Source: Actinomycetes bacterium
GTDB lineage: Bacteria > Actinomycetota > Coriobacteriia > Coriobacteriales > Eggerthellaceae
NCBI GenBank assembly: GCA_023429565.1
Contig: JAEZDJ010000004.1
Coordinates: 1-63,038 of the forward strand
Reading direction: 5' to 3'
Length of the DNA stretch: 63,038 bases
This document shows positions 40,506-49,952 of this stretch, piece after piece. The number at the start of each line of letters is the position of its first letter. Within the stretch, counting starts at the first letter, position 1. The position numbers and the translations under genes were made by a program. The notes under the pieces are model-generated. The model was not told the origin of the DNA and did no database searches. It saw only the letters and a program-made list of their open reading frames with translations.

Positions 40506-42275
40506 TTAGAGTGTGGCGAGATCACGGCCCAAAAGGTAGGAAAGGGTTCCGCAGACCGCTCCGAGATTCTGTCCCGGCATGACAAAGTTGTAGGTGTTCG
40601 AGTAGAAGTCACCCGTCATGATGCCCGTATTGTACAGGCCCTCAATCGGTGCATCGTCCTTGTCGCAAACCTGCATTTTGTCATTGGTGCGCAGACCGCC
40701 GCACACGGTCAGAAACGTCGCACCGGTGATCTTGGTCGCATAGAAGGGCGGCGTCGAGATGGGATAAAGAATTGAGGGATTGACGTGGAACTGCTCGTCT
40801 TCGCCCGACTCCGCATAGGCGCTGTATTGCTTGATGGTTGCAAGCGCCTGATCCTTGTCGATGCCCTCCATTTGATCCACAAGCTCTTCGATGGTGTCAG
40901 CTTTGTAGTAGGTCGCACCCGTTCCGATAGAAGACTTGCCCTGGGATGCCGCGGCATCCCACGAAGCAACCATTTCGTCCGGAGAAAGGGGCATGATGCC
41001 ATTCTCATAATCGATGCAGATGCCAAACTGCTCCCATTCTTCTTGAGTGAAAGCATAGGCCTTGTCCCACACCGCGAAGGCCGTCTGCTCGGGCAGCTGC
41101 AGCACCGATATCGCGCCATAGGCGAAGTTCGTGCACTCGTTCTGGTATCGCTCGCCATGGATGTCCATGTTGAGACCCCAGAAGTTGGAAATGACGCCAT
41201 GCGCGGGACCGGAAGCGCCTCCGTTGATCATGGGCGCCGTGGGATACGTCTTTTGCCAAGCAGCTCCGGCCCACAACCCCATTTTTTGCCCATCGCCGGG
41301 CATGAGGCCTGAATACACGAGCTCGGCATCATAATCGACTTCTCCCACCGACAGCGTATCCTTGAATTGCTCCCACGCCCACGGGCTGTACCGTGCCATC
41401 ATGTCCGGATTCTTCGAGAAGTCTCCTGTTGCCAAAACGACCGCCTTGTTGGCGACGTATTTCACATAGGAGCCGTCTTCCCGCTTTGCAACCACGGCCG
41501 AAACCCGGCCTTTGTTGTCGTCGTCCCGGATGAGATACTGCCCTATTACCTTATAGTGCACCTCTCCCTTGAAGTCCTCGGTAAAGATGTCGGCATAGGC
41601 CTGGGCTTCAAGAGGTGCGCCGTAAAGCGCCCCGAAGGGCTGCTCGGCAGTATAGAAGTTGTGAGAAGCTGGCGGAACGGTAATCGTGCCGTCGGGATCG
41701 TAGTATCCAGGCTCAAGACAGCACTTGAGGCCGCGCTTCTCCATGTGATCGATTGTCCAGTCAATCGATTCGGCAGAATTATTGACCCAGCGCTCCCATT
41801 TCTTCTTGTCCATGAGATACGTACCGGCAGTCTGCTCTGCCTTCACGATGTCACGAGCGGTTTCTGGAGTGTAGTCAATGCCCTTGGCCAGCTGATATTT
41901 CGAACCAATGGCATGGTTGGAACCACCGCGTGAGATAGGTTTGGAACTGGCCGAAAACACGATGACGTCAGCTCCCTTCTCGGCGGCGGCCACGGCCGTG
42001 CAGAGACCGGCCATGCCAGCACCCACAATCACGATGTCATGCGTGTAGGTTTCGGCGATATCGGCATCGGCCACCGGATCGGGCGGAACCTCGAAGCTCC
42101 ATTGCATCTTTTCGTAGCTGTCGGCCGTCAACGCGCTTCCCGACGAAGATCCCGAGGACCCGCCCGACGAAGCTTTGTCACCGCCTGGCGCGCAAGATGC
42201 CAAGGCAACGCCCGAAGCAGCCATTGCTCCTGTCGCCAAAGCCCCTTTCAGAAAATCTCGGCGATTGATTTCCAT
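40506..42275 (-). CDS. Tat-exported FAD-binding fumarate-reductase-like protein (first)
   Basis: A 589-residue flavoprotein of the FrdA/UrdA type, which reduces an organic acceptor outside the membrane. The N-terminus has a Tat motif (NRRDFLKGALATGAM) and a possible lipobox (ALASC). The FAD-binding site is HDIVIVGAGMAGLCTAVAAA (about residue 80). The capping domain lies in the middle and the C-terminal FAD segment ends GLYNTGIMTGDFYSNTYNF. No FMN-binding or haem domain is present, so an external donor is needed. The ATG has AAGGAGGG upstream. It is divergent from a membrane LuxR gene, which probably regulates it. Substrate unknown. Confidence 0.9.
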   Translation of the reverse strand: MEINRRDFLKGALATGAMAASGVALASCAPGGDKASSGGSSGSSSGSALTADSYEKMQWSFEVPPDPVADADIAETYTHDIVIVGAGMAGLCTAVAAAEKGADVIVFSASSKPISRGGSNHAIGSKYQLAKGIDYTPETARDIVKAEQTAGTYLMDKKKWERWVNNSAESIDWTIDHMEKRGLKCCLEPGYYDPDGTITVPPASHNFYTAEQPFGALYGAPLEAQAYADIFTEDFKGEVHYKVIGQYLIRDDDNKGRVSAVVAKREDGSYVKYVANKAVVLATGDFSKNPDMMARYSPWAWEQFKDTLSVGEVDYDAELVYSGLMPGDGQKMGLWAGAAWQKTYPTAPMINGGASGPAHGVISNFWGLNMDIHGERYQNECTNFAYGAISVLQLPEQTAFAVWDKAYAFTQEEWEQFGICIDYENGIMPLSPDEMVASWDAAASQGKSSIGTGATYYKADTIEELVDQMEGIDKDQALATIKQYSAYAESGEDEQFHVNPSILYPISTPPFYATKITGATFLTVCGGLRTNDKMQVCDKDDAPIEGLYNTGIMTGDFYSNTYNFVMPGQNLGAVCGTLSYLLGRDLATL

Positions 42276-42487
42276 GATTTCGCTCCCTCCTTGTTTGACG
42301 ATTGCGAAACTATCCGAAGTGTTGCATGATTTGCCGCGATAGACTTTCACACGGGTCTTGTGGTTTGCCGAAATGAAGGGTCACATAGATCAGGTGAAAA
42401 CGATGTAACAGGGGATGGCGGGGACGAGATCAGGCAGCACGGCGAAAAAGCCAAGCCGGATCGTGCCCGGGATACGGGGATGTGGGC

Positions 42488-43936
42488 ATGCAAATTACTG
42501 GAAAGATGAGACTCGCACTCGTGGGAGGGGGCTTTGCCACCTTTCTCGCCATGAACGCGTTCTCCCTGTGGGGCTTTTCCTTTCTCCCTCAGTTCGCCTT
42601 TGGAGATGCCGGCGACCGTTATTGGATCACTCCGCTCACGGTGAGCAATATCTTTGCGTTTTTCGGTTATTTCCTCGGGTCAACACGGTTTCCTCGCCTG
42701 TTCAATCGCGCGCCTTATCCCGAAGCGGTGCTCCTCATGTCCGCTGGGATGATCCTCCTCCTCGGATTCTTCCTCAATGGGTCGACAGCCTTGCTCATTG
42801 CCTCGAGCATTCTCACCGGAATCGGTACCACCTGCTGTTTTATCTGCTGGGAGCAGGTCTTTTCCCTGAGTGCTCAACGGGAGGCACAAAAGCAGATCAT
42901 TGTCGGTTCAATGTTCTCCCTTGTGCCCTTCCTTTTGTTCTTCGTCTTTGGGCAGCGAATGCTTCTGTTCACCGTCTCGCTGCTTGTGCTGGCAAACCTG
43001 GTGTTGCTCTATCCCTGCTTGCGTTTCCCTAATGAGAGCGTTCGCGAAGAACATGATCCCCTTGTCGAGCCAGCGCCTTATCTCAACATTCGAGGGCAGT
43101 TTTGGAAGCCCCTGCTGTGCATTGTCATGATTGGAATTGTGTCTCCCGTCCTTGGCTCAACGGCCTTCACCGGAGAACTCGCCTTCTTCGACAAAAGTAT
43201 CCTTGTGCTGGGTGCCAATGTCGCAGCAGCCGCCATTCTGGCAGTCGTTTGGCTCGCCCTCAATAAAAACGTCACCATCGCAAACACCTATATCATTATT
43301 TTTCCCGTGCTCATAACGGCATTTCTTGCCTTCCCCTTCCTTCCCCAAGCATATCGGGTGCTCATTCTGTTCATTGGCAGCCTGGGATTCACCCTGTTCT
43401 CCATCGTAATGATGATGTCATGCTTGACGATCGCGCGCGAAAGGCAGATCAGCCTCATATTCGTCTATTCGCTTTTCGCCGGCGTCACATATGTATCACG
43501 CCTGTTGGGCAGCGCCCTCTCTTCCCTCGTGTGCACAAGCTCCCTTTCTCAGGAAACCCAGATTTTCACGAGCGTCTTCTTTCTTCTGTATGGGTGCTCC
43601 GTCGTCATGTTCATCCTGATGCGCAAGGGCGTTTCGGGCGAAGAAGCACGGGAGGGCGAAGGCGTGGCGCCACGCATCGACATGCTGGAGCAAACCTGCC
43701 TGTCACTGGCCGATCAGCATGGATTCTCGAAACGTCAGAGGGAGGTTTTGGATCTGCTCGTGCATGGCTACGATGTGCCGTCGATCGCAAAGAAGCTCTT
43801 CATCTCAGAGAACACTGTGCGCACCCATACAAAGAGAATCTACACCCTGCTGGAAGTCCACTCCAAGCAGGAAATCGTCGATCTGGTGAATGGAGAAAAC
43901 CTCACGCCTGCGTCTCCTTGCGCCGAGAGCCAATAA
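42488..43936 (+). CDS. Membrane-embedded LuxR-type regulator (second)
   Basis: A 482-residue protein with about twelve membrane helices (about 8-385) and a C-terminal LuxR helix-turn-helix (about 410-475). The latter reads FSKRQREVLDLLVHGYDVPS, then ISENTVRTHTKRIYTLLEVHSKQEIVDLV. It is divergent from the FAD reductase at 40506 (212-base gap), so it likely senses that enzyme's substrate and controls its synthesis. ATG 42488 is preferred over a GTG six bases upstream. The last 35 bases overlap a decayed LuxR tail on the opposite strand. Confidence 0.88.
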   Translation: MQITGKMRLALVGGGFATFLAMNAFSLWGFSFLPQFAFGDAGDRYWITPLTVSNIFAFFGYFLGSTRFPRLFNRAPYPEAVLLMSAGMILLLGFFLNGSTALLIASSILTGIGTTCCFICWEQVFSLSAQREAQKQIIVGSMFSLVPFLLFFVFGQRMLLFTVSLLVLANLVLLYPCLRFPNESVREEHDPLVEPAPYLNIRGQFWKPLLCIVMIGIVSPVLGSTAFTGELAFFDKSILVLGANVAAAAILAVVWLALNKNVTIANTYIIIFPVLITAFLAFPFLPQAYRVLILFIGSLGFTLFSIVMMMSCLTIARERQISLIFVYSLFAGVTYVSRLLGSALSSLVCTSSLSQETQIFTSVFFLLYGCSVVMFILMRKGVSGEEAREGEGVAPRIDMLEQTCLSLADQHGFSKRQREVLDLLVHGYDVPSIAKKLFISENTVRTHTKRIYTLLEVHSKQEIVDLVNGENLTPASPCAESQ

Positions 43937-44006
43937 CGGCCACAAGCTCATCTTTGCTCCCCACCTTGAGCTTCTTGTACAGATTGCGCATACCAATGAT
44001 TGAGAG
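43902..44006 (-). pseudogene. Decayed LuxR helix-turn-helix tail (minus strand)
   Basis: A 34-codon open stretch ending in TGA reads LSIIGMRNLYKKLKVGSKDE, then LVAVIGSRR. This closely matches the last helices of LuxR-type domains (NLYKKLGVHSKDELVALI). An in-frame stop lies directly upstream and nothing before it resembles the rest of the family, so this is a remnant of a gene once oriented against its neighbour. It overlaps the end of the intact LuxR gene by 35 bases. Confidence 0.62.
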
Positions 44007-44182
44007 CTATTGCATTCAGATTCCCGGCCACGTAACCTCGACACTCCTGCGTCTCTGGCTGGGATAATTCTCCCTTTAGGCTGAAGCGCATGATTGTATC
44101 TTCCCGGTCACAACCGTGATTCTAGCGGCCACTACCCGACAAGGCTGCGATAAAATCAGCCAAAAGATCAGGAGGCCTCACC

Positions 44183-44749
44183 ATGAATGACCAGATGATG
44201 TTCCTATCGGCAGAAAGACGGCAAGAACTCTTGGACACCCTGCGATCACGTTTTGAAAGCAACGCGAAACGACACCAGAGCATCTCCTGGAATGAGGTCG
44301 AGAAGAGGCTGCAAGACCATGACGGAAAACTCTGGTCCTTGGACCAGATGGAAACAACCGGCGGAGAACCCGACGTGATAGGTCGCAACCCCTCAACAGG
44401 CGAATTCGTGTTCTGCGATTGCTCGGCAGAAAGCCCTCTTGGACGACGAAACCTGTGCTACGACCACGCTGCTCTGGACTCAAGGAAGAAGAACAAGCCA
44501 CAAGGCAGCGCCATTGAAACGGCAGAGGCCATGGGCATCGACTTGCTGACAGAACAGGAATACCGAACTTTGCAGGAACTCGTGGAGGTGGACATGAAAA
44601 CATCCAGCTGGATAGTCACTCCTCCGAGCATCCGAGAACGTGGTGGCGCCCTTTTTTGCGACCGACGTTATGGCCACGTTTTCGTATACCACAATGGGGC
44701 TGAATCGTATTATGCCGCACGAGGGTTTCGAGGCTTGCTACGGGTATGA
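44183..44749 (+). CDS. DUF4256-family protein
   Basis: A 188-residue soluble protein of a family without known activity. Recognisable family blocks are SAERRQELLDTLRSRFE near the start, WSLDQMETTGGEPDVIG, EFVFCDCSAESPLGRRNLCY and, near the end, IRERGGALFCDRRYGHVFVY. It lies between two LuxR remnants in a region that looks rearranged. The ATG has AGGAGG upstream. It appears to be a single-gene unit. The conserved Cys and acid residues hint at a catalytic or metal role, but none is established. Confidence 0.87.
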   Translation: MNDQMMFLSAERRQELLDTLRSRFESNAKRHQSISWNEVEKRLQDHDGKLWSLDQMETTGGEPDVIGRNPSTGEFVFCDCSAESPLGRRNLCYDHAALDSRKKNKPQGSAIETAEAMGIDLLTEQEYRTLQELVEVDMKTSSWIVTPPSIRERGGALFCDRRYGHVFVYHNGAESYYAARGFRGLLRV

Positions 44750-44769
44750 GAGGGAAGTGAACGACTTAA

Positions 44770-44895
44770 GCCGATCTTCGTTCGCGACTTGGCACCATAT
44801 CGCTTTCCACCTCACGGACCCACATACACCGCATCTATACGAAGCTTGAGGTTCATTCGCGCCAAGATGTTCTCGATCTCATCGATCGCCATTGA
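44770..44895 (+). pseudogene. Decayed LuxR helix-turn-helix tail (plus strand)
   Basis: After a stop at 44767-44769 the frame reads, over 41 codons, a degraded recognition region (SLSTSRTHIHRIYTKLEVHS) and the terminal helix RQDVLDLIDRH followed by TGA. This is the hallmark end of the membrane LuxR family in this window. The rest of the gene is gone. It lies directly upstream of the intact LuxR gene at 44958, which suggests loss of one copy of a former tandem array. Confidence 0.68.
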
Positions 44896-44957
44896 CGTTG
44901 CTTGTCTATAATGCTCGCTAGAGATATGGGGATGGTGTCACTCAAGGGAGATGCGTC

Positions 44958-46433
44958 TTGAACACAAGTGCGAAGGCCGACCGCCCTCGGATGGGAATGC
45001 CGAACCTCTGGCTTCTCGTCCCCTCATCGTGTTACTGGGCTTGGTTTGATTCTGCAATATTTCGGCCGACATTCTTCATCCCCTTTTCGGGATCGGAATC
45101 GCTCCACAGCACGCATTTCATTATTGCCATGCTCAGCGGTGCTGTCGTGCTGCTTATTGCGGCTTTTCAAGGAAAGCGTCTTGACCGTTTTCTCGAACTC
45201 AGGCCCTACGGTATTCTCGCCACAGGTTGCGCCGTCCTCGGAAATTTGACAGTCATGGCTGGAGCCTTTCTGGCAAACCCTCCCCTCATGTGCGTAGGTT
45301 CCTTCCTCACGGGAACGACCTGCTCCCTTTTGCTGTTGAAATGGGCTCGCTTGTATTCAAGGGAGGGGGCAAAAAGCGCAGGCTTGCTCATATCGGCGGC
45401 AATTGCGCTTGGCGTCTTCATCGACATGCTCATCACCGGCCTGGCCCCGTTGTTCGCTGCCTTCTTCACCATATCGTTGCCCATCATTGCGATGGTGCTG
45501 CAGCTCGGTTCGTCCGAATTGGCCTCCCCGCCTGCCATTTCACCACAAGTATTGCCGCTGAGCTCTATATTCGCCACAAATCGGCATCGCTTTTTCGGAT
45601 TGTCCCTGTCCCTGGTCTCAGCATTTTTCATTTTCGGGTTCTCGTTTGGCTTCATGCAATTTGACTCGGCTTTCTACCCCACTGAGCTTTACCCGTTTTC
45701 CTCCGACGCCCTGCTCGTTTCGCGAGGCATCACGGCATTTGCGGTTTTTGCAGCAATGTATTTCTTCCCCAAACGGATCTACACGGTGTTTCGCGTTGGC
45801 ATTCTCGTTGGAATAGCGGGTTTTATAGCAACGCCTTTCCTGAGCACCTTAGGAAACAGCGGAATTGTCAGTGGATTTGCCATTGCCGTTGGCTACACCA
45901 CGTTCGATATCATAACTTGGACCATCCTGTCAGAACTGGCATTCGTCACCGGAGTCGGATCAACATCAACCTTCGGACCAGGACGGTTCACCGTTCATCT
46001 CGGCATCGTGCTCGGGTTCCTCGCCGCATTCGCGATTCTCTCAAACCCCCAAGCTCACGAACTCCAGCAAGCTTTCTCCACCACAGTCGGTTATCTTCTG
46101 GTAGTCGCCGAGATGCTTCTACTTGGGGACAACTCGGCACTCTGGACCCTCATTCGCACTAATTCCCTCCCCCGTCAAGACGAGTCGGAGACGAGGGAGC
46201 TCGACAAGGACAATCCTTCCTATCCCATAAGCAGCCTCGCTCAAATCATTGAGACCTACCGTCTCACCGAGCGGGAAGCAGAAGTCCTCCGTTGTCTGCT
46301 CATGGGCCGGAGCAGGCCTCGCATTGCGCAAATGCTCTTTATTTCAGAAAACACCGTCAACTCCCATATCAAGCATATCTATGGCAAGCTTGACGTCCAT
46401 GGTCTCCAGGACCTCCTCGATCGCTTTTCGTAA
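44958..46433 (+). CDS. Membrane-embedded LuxR-type regulator (third)
   Basis: A 491-residue protein with about twelve membrane helices (about 15-400) and a C-terminal LuxR domain (about 425-488). The domain reads LTEREAEVLRCLLMGRSRPR, then ISENTVNSHIKHIYGKLDVHGLQDLLDRF. The start is TTG 44958, chosen because AAGGGAG lies nine bases upstream; no ATG in this position exists. It precedes the FAD reductase at 46698 on the same strand by 264 bases, which contain their own promoter-like inverted repeat (TCACC-N7-GGTGA at 46477-46493). It is the probable regulator of that reductase. Confidence 0.88.
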   Translation: MNTSAKADRPRMGMPNLWLLVPSSCYWAWFDSAIFRPTFFIPFSGSESLHSTHFIIAMLSGAVVLLIAAFQGKRLDRFLELRPYGILATGCAVLGNLTVMAGAFLANPPLMCVGSFLTGTTCSLLLLKWARLYSREGAKSAGLLISAAIALGVFIDMLITGLAPLFAAFFTISLPIIAMVLQLGSSELASPPAISPQVLPLSSIFATNRHRFFGLSLSLVSAFFIFGFSFGFMQFDSAFYPTELYPFSSDALLVSRGITAFAVFAAMYFFPKRIYTVFRVGILVGIAGFIATPFLSTLGNSGIVSGFAIAVGYTTFDIITWTILSELAFVTGVGSTSTFGPGRFTVHLGIVLGFLAAFAILSNPQAHELQQAFSTTVGYLLVVAEMLLLGDNSALWTLIRTNSLPRQDESETRELDKDNPSYPISSLAQIIETYRLTEREAEVLRCLLMGRSRPRIAQMLFISENTVNSHIKHIYGKLDVHGLQDLLDRFS

Positions 46434-46697
46434 GCGCATCATCACCGCTAACGCCTCTTTCGCCTTTTCGGTCCTATCACCGGATTATGGTGACAAGGGC
46501 TTTTCGCCCCATCCCGGTCAGATCGCCAACCCGTTTCACTTGATTTCTATGGTGCGCCTTCGTCAACTTGGAGACATGCTGATCATATTCTCGGAGCTGC
46601 AAGTTTAGAAACAACTCGCTCCAAGAAGAGTGTGCTCGATTCTCAATCGGAGCACGGTGAACAAGCGTGTCGACGAACACGCGGAATGGGAGGGATC

Positions 46698-48338
46698 ATG
46701 CAGAAACAGGGCAAAGAATCAGGGATGTCAAGGAGATCGTTCCTTGCAGGAGTGGGTGCAACAGGCGCATTGGGAGCGTTAGGAACGCTCGCCGGCTGCG
46801 CGCCCAAGCAAGACAGTGGCGCCGAAGGCAAGTCCACTGCGGCAGAAAACTCTTGGCGCGACGCGCCGTCAGTTCCAATAGCAGAGTCCATATCCGAGAC
46901 CGTTGACGTAGACGTATGTGTTGTGGGAGGCGGCAGTTCTGGCCTTGGGGCCGGACGATCCGCATTGCTCCACGGCGCCAAGAGCGTGCTCGTTTTGGAA
47001 AAGAATGAGAGCTCACGTATCGGTGGAGGCGTGCATGGGATCCTCGGTTCCTCATACGCACGGGAAATAGGCGTTGAATACACCGATGCCCAAGTTGACG
47101 AGATGGTCAAGGAAGAGGTGAAGATGTCGAGCATGCGTGCCGACGAACGCTACTATCGCCTCTGGGCTCAGCGTTCCGAGGAGGTGTTCAATTCCATGCT
47201 TGAAGGGTTTGACTCCCAGTACGTGCATTGCACCAACAACGGCGCAGCCCCCTATGACCAGCTGTCTGACGAATACTTTTCGGAATCCGTCTACCCCGGA
47301 GAAGGATTGCAGGTGTCGTCGGGAGACGTGAACACTCCCGTCATCGAAGGCTTTACAAAATGGATAAATGCCAACGGGGGCGAAGTGCGCTACTCCACTG
47401 GCGGGGAGCAGCTCATACAAGACAAGGGGCAGATCGTCGGAGTATTCGCCAAAAAAGAAGATGGGTCATATCTTCAAGTCAACGCCAAAGCGGTTATCGT
47501 CTCCGGTGGAGGGTTTGAAGGCAACGAGGCCATGGTAGCCGAGCTGGCGCCTCATGCCCTTGGCACAAACGTCGCCAACACCGTCCCGGGCGATGGCTCG
47601 GCAATCAGCATGTGCGTCTGGGCCGGCGCGGTGACCCAGATGTCTCCTTGCTGCATCATGATGTCGTCCGCCAAATCCCCCGACGACCCCAACGTCCCCA
47701 ATCCCATTCCCTTCATTTGCGTCAACAAGAACGGCGAGCGGTTCGCCAACGAGGCAACGAGCTCATTCGTCATTCCTTATGCCATACTCAATCAACCCGA
47801 AAAAAAGGCGTGGCAGATATTCGACGCAAACTATGCCCAAGCCATCAATGATTTGAAAATACAAACATGGATGGGAACCATCGTGTTTGACGAGGAAAAG
47901 ATAGAAAAATTCGAAAGTGTTGCGACGAAAGCGGACACGCTCGAAGAGCTTGCGAAGAAACTCGGGATAGACTCTGAGGGCCTGCAAGAAACAGCCAAGC
48001 GCTACGGACAGATGATGGAAGAGGGACACGACGACCAGTTTGGGCTGCCGATCCGCTTCATGCAAGCGGTGAACCCGACCGTTCCACCGTTTTACGGCAT
48101 GGAAATTCCCTACAATTGCCTGGTGTCACTCGGAGGAATCGTTTGCAATCCCGACACCTCAGAAGTTCTCGACAAGGATCGCAAACCCATCCCAGGCCTC
48201 TACGCTTCGGGCAATACGGTGGGAGAGAGGTTTGGCATGGCCTACACCAACAATGTGACCGGACTTTCCAATGCGTTTGGCGACATAGGGGGATATGTTG
48301 CAGGAGAAAGCGCCGGCGCATACATAGCCACTGTGTAA
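46698..48338 (+). CDS. Tat-exported FAD-binding fumarate-reductase-like protein (second)
   Basis: A 546-residue flavoprotein with a Tat signal (MSRRSFLAGVGATGALGAL) and lipobox (LAGC), then the FAD motif DVCVVGGGSSGLGAGRSALL (about residue 74) and a C-terminal FAD segment (GLYASGNTVGERFG). Cap-domain residues differ widely from the protein at 40506, so the substrates probably differ. No FMN-binding domain. The ATG has GGGAGG upstream; the longer frame to 46632 hides the Tat motif. It follows a membrane LuxR gene and converges with the PAP2 gene. Confidence 0.9.
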   Translation: MQKQGKESGMSRRSFLAGVGATGALGALGTLAGCAPKQDSGAEGKSTAAENSWRDAPSVPIAESISETVDVDVCVVGGGSSGLGAGRSALLHGAKSVLVLEKNESSRIGGGVHGILGSSYAREIGVEYTDAQVDEMVKEEVKMSSMRADERYYRLWAQRSEEVFNSMLEGFDSQYVHCTNNGAAPYDQLSDEYFSESVYPGEGLQVSSGDVNTPVIEGFTKWINANGGEVRYSTGGEQLIQDKGQIVGVFAKKEDGSYLQVNAKAVIVSGGGFEGNEAMVAELAPHALGTNVANTVPGDGSAISMCVWAGAVTQMSPCCIMMSSAKSPDDPNVPNPIPFICVNKNGERFANEATSSFVIPYAILNQPEKKAWQIFDANYAQAINDLKIQTWMGTIVFDEEKIEKFESVATKADTLEELAKKLGIDSEGLQETAKRYGQMMEEGHDDQFGLPIRFMQAVNPTVPPFYGMEIPYNCLVSLGGIVCNPDTSEVLDKDRKPIPGLYASGNTVGERFGMAYTNNVTGLSNAFGDIGGYVAGESAGAYIATV

Positions 48339-48576
48339 GCGATAAATTCTACGCGGTAGGCATCCATAACGCCAGACAGCGTCGTCCCTTCAACCTCTAT
48401 GAACATCGGCGGCGGCGCCCAAGAGCATGCAGTCTATTCTGGACGAAATTCCGTGCGGAGCGCAAAAGGCTACCTTGGAAAATAGGATCAAGACAAGCGG
48501 TCGGCCCTTCGCAGCAGAAAACGCGAAGGCCGGCCCGCTGAGTCTACCCAGCACGCGACACAAAAAGGAGCAGAGG

Positions 48577-49113
48577 CTATGTGACACGATGCTCCCGGCC
48601 GCTGCCAAAGAACCGCACGAAACGAACCGCCAGCCAACCAAGGAAGGCTCCCAAAACGATGCCCGCTAAAACATCGCTTGGATAATGAACGTAAAGATAA
48701 AGGCGGGAAAAGGCAATGAGCGAGGCAAGGAAAAGCGCGGGAATCCAAAGCTTGCTCTTCGAGAAGAACAGCACACTCACCGCAGCGAAGGCGCAACAGG
48801 TGTGTCCTGATGGAAAGGAATAATCCAAAGGCCTGGGCACCAGAAGGACAAGGGCGGTGTTGATGTCGCAAGGACGGACGCGAGCAACAAGGGGCTTCAT
48901 TGCGAGGTTGCAGACCAAAGTCACCATCACTATCGCCACAACAAGAGCAATGCCTATCTTTCGCGTCTTGGGAAAAGCAAGCAAAACCAGCGCCAGCACC
49001 AACCACACAAACCCGTAATTGCCAAGCCACGATACGATGGGCATGACAGCATCCCCAAATGGAGAGGTGCCGTATGTCTGAAGTGCGTTGAGAATCTCAA
49101 AATCAAGCGGCAT
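48577..49113 (-). CDS. PAP2-family membrane phosphatase
   Basis: A 178-residue membrane protein of the PAP2 superfamily with about five helices. The three-part phosphatase signature is complete: KPLVARVRP, then FPSGHTCCAF and SRLYLYVHYPSDVLAG. Family members include undecaprenyl-pyrophosphate phosphatases (BcrC/PgpB-like). The neighbour DedA protein is translated just before it, with stop and start eight bases apart, so the two form a lipid-carrier pair. ATG 49113 with AGGC upstream is preferred to a GTG at 49143. Specific lipid substrate is not shown. Confidence 0.9.
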   Translation of the reverse strand: MPLDFEILNALQTYGTSPFGDAVMPIVSWLGNYGFVWLVLALVLLAFPKTRKIGIALVVAIVMVTLVCNLAMKPLVARVRPCDINTALVLLVPRPLDYSFPSGHTCCAFAAVSVLFFSKSKLWIPALFLASLIAFSRLYLYVHYPSDVLAGIVLGAFLGWLAVRFVRFFGSGREHRVT

Positions 49114-49120
49114 GGCATGC

Positions 49121-49798
49121 CTACTGCTTGCCAGGGTCGGCACGCCGACATGATGCCCTGCGCTTCAGCAACGCTGCCGCCGCACCGCCCACCGCCGGCA
49201 CAAGAGAAATGGCCACAATGGCAACAACAACCAACTCGAAGTTATCCCTCACAAGCGGGATGCCGCCAAAGAAGTAGCCCATCAGCACAAAAAGAGACGA
49301 CCACACGATGCCGCCGAGCACATTCCAAGGAGCAAAACGTTGCCAACGCATGCCCCCCATGCCGGCGAAAAACGGCACGAATGTACGGATGAAGGGGAAG
49401 AAACGTCCCAGAAAGATAGCTAGGGGACCGTATTTCTCAAGCAACGCTTCAGTTTTGACAATTCGCTCCGGCGTCAGCGCTTTTGCTTTGCCCGAGGCCA
49501 TGATCTTCTTCCCAAAGGCACGCCCTATCGCATAGTTACACTGGTCACCCAACACAGCCGCACACCAAACCGTGAGCAAGAGCCTTGCTAAACTCAAACC
49601 TCCATTCCCATTGGCAAATATCCCAGCAGCGAACAAAAGGGAGTCTCCTGGCAAAAATGGCATGATCACAATACCCGTCTCAATAAAAACAACGAGGAAC
49701 AGCGGCGCATACGCCCACATTCCCAGCGTGGCAATCCACCCTTCGATTATGACGGTGGGATCTCTGATGAAATTGAGCAAAGCTGACAGAATGTCCAC
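49121..49798 (-). CDS. DedA-family membrane protein
   Basis: A 225-residue DedA/VTT protein. Conserved features are ETGIVIMPFLPGDSLLFAAG near the start, the GRFFPFIRTFVPFFAGMGGM motif with essential Arg and Pro, and four to six membrane helices. DedA proteins are now known as undecaprenyl-phosphate flippases in some bacteria. The start is GTG 49798 with GAGAGGAAG upstream; a longer frame to 49882 would overlap the promoter. It precedes PAP2 and follows a two-component system on the same strand, with a Pho-box-like repeat 100 bases upstream. Confidence 0.91.
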   Translation of the reverse strand: MDILSALLNFIRDPTVIIEGWIATLGMWAYAPLFLVVFIETGIVIMPFLPGDSLLFAAGIFANGNGGLSLARLLLTVWCAAVLGDQCNYAIGRAFGKKIMASGKAKALTPERIVKTEALLEKYGPLAIFLGRFFPFIRTFVPFFAGMGGMRWQRFAPWNVLGGIVWSSLFVLMGYFFGGIPLVRDNFELVVVAIVAISLVPAVGGAAAALLKRRASCRRADPGKQ

Positions 49799-49880
49799 GG
49801 CTTCCTCTCTATCGTGTTGCTTTCCCGCAAGGACGCGATGTCGGCAGAGAAAGAAACGGTCAGGCACGTCGATTCGAGCC

Positions 49881-49913
49881 ACTATAGAGGGAGCGGATTA
49901 ACTCACCATTAAC
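49881..49913 (-). promoter_or_regulatory. dedA-PAP2 promoter with Pho-box-like direct repeat
   Basis: ATTAAC occurs at 49897-49902 and again at 49908-49913, a direct repeat with an 11-base period. This is the geometry of OmpR/PhoB-type regulator sites. On the minus strand a -10 box TATAGT lies at 49881-49886 and the repeat covers the -35 position, so activation by the neighbouring response regulator is plausible. Confidence 0.58.
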
Positions 49914-49952
49914 GCAGCATAAAGGCATGATTATCTTTGCCGAATAAAGAGG

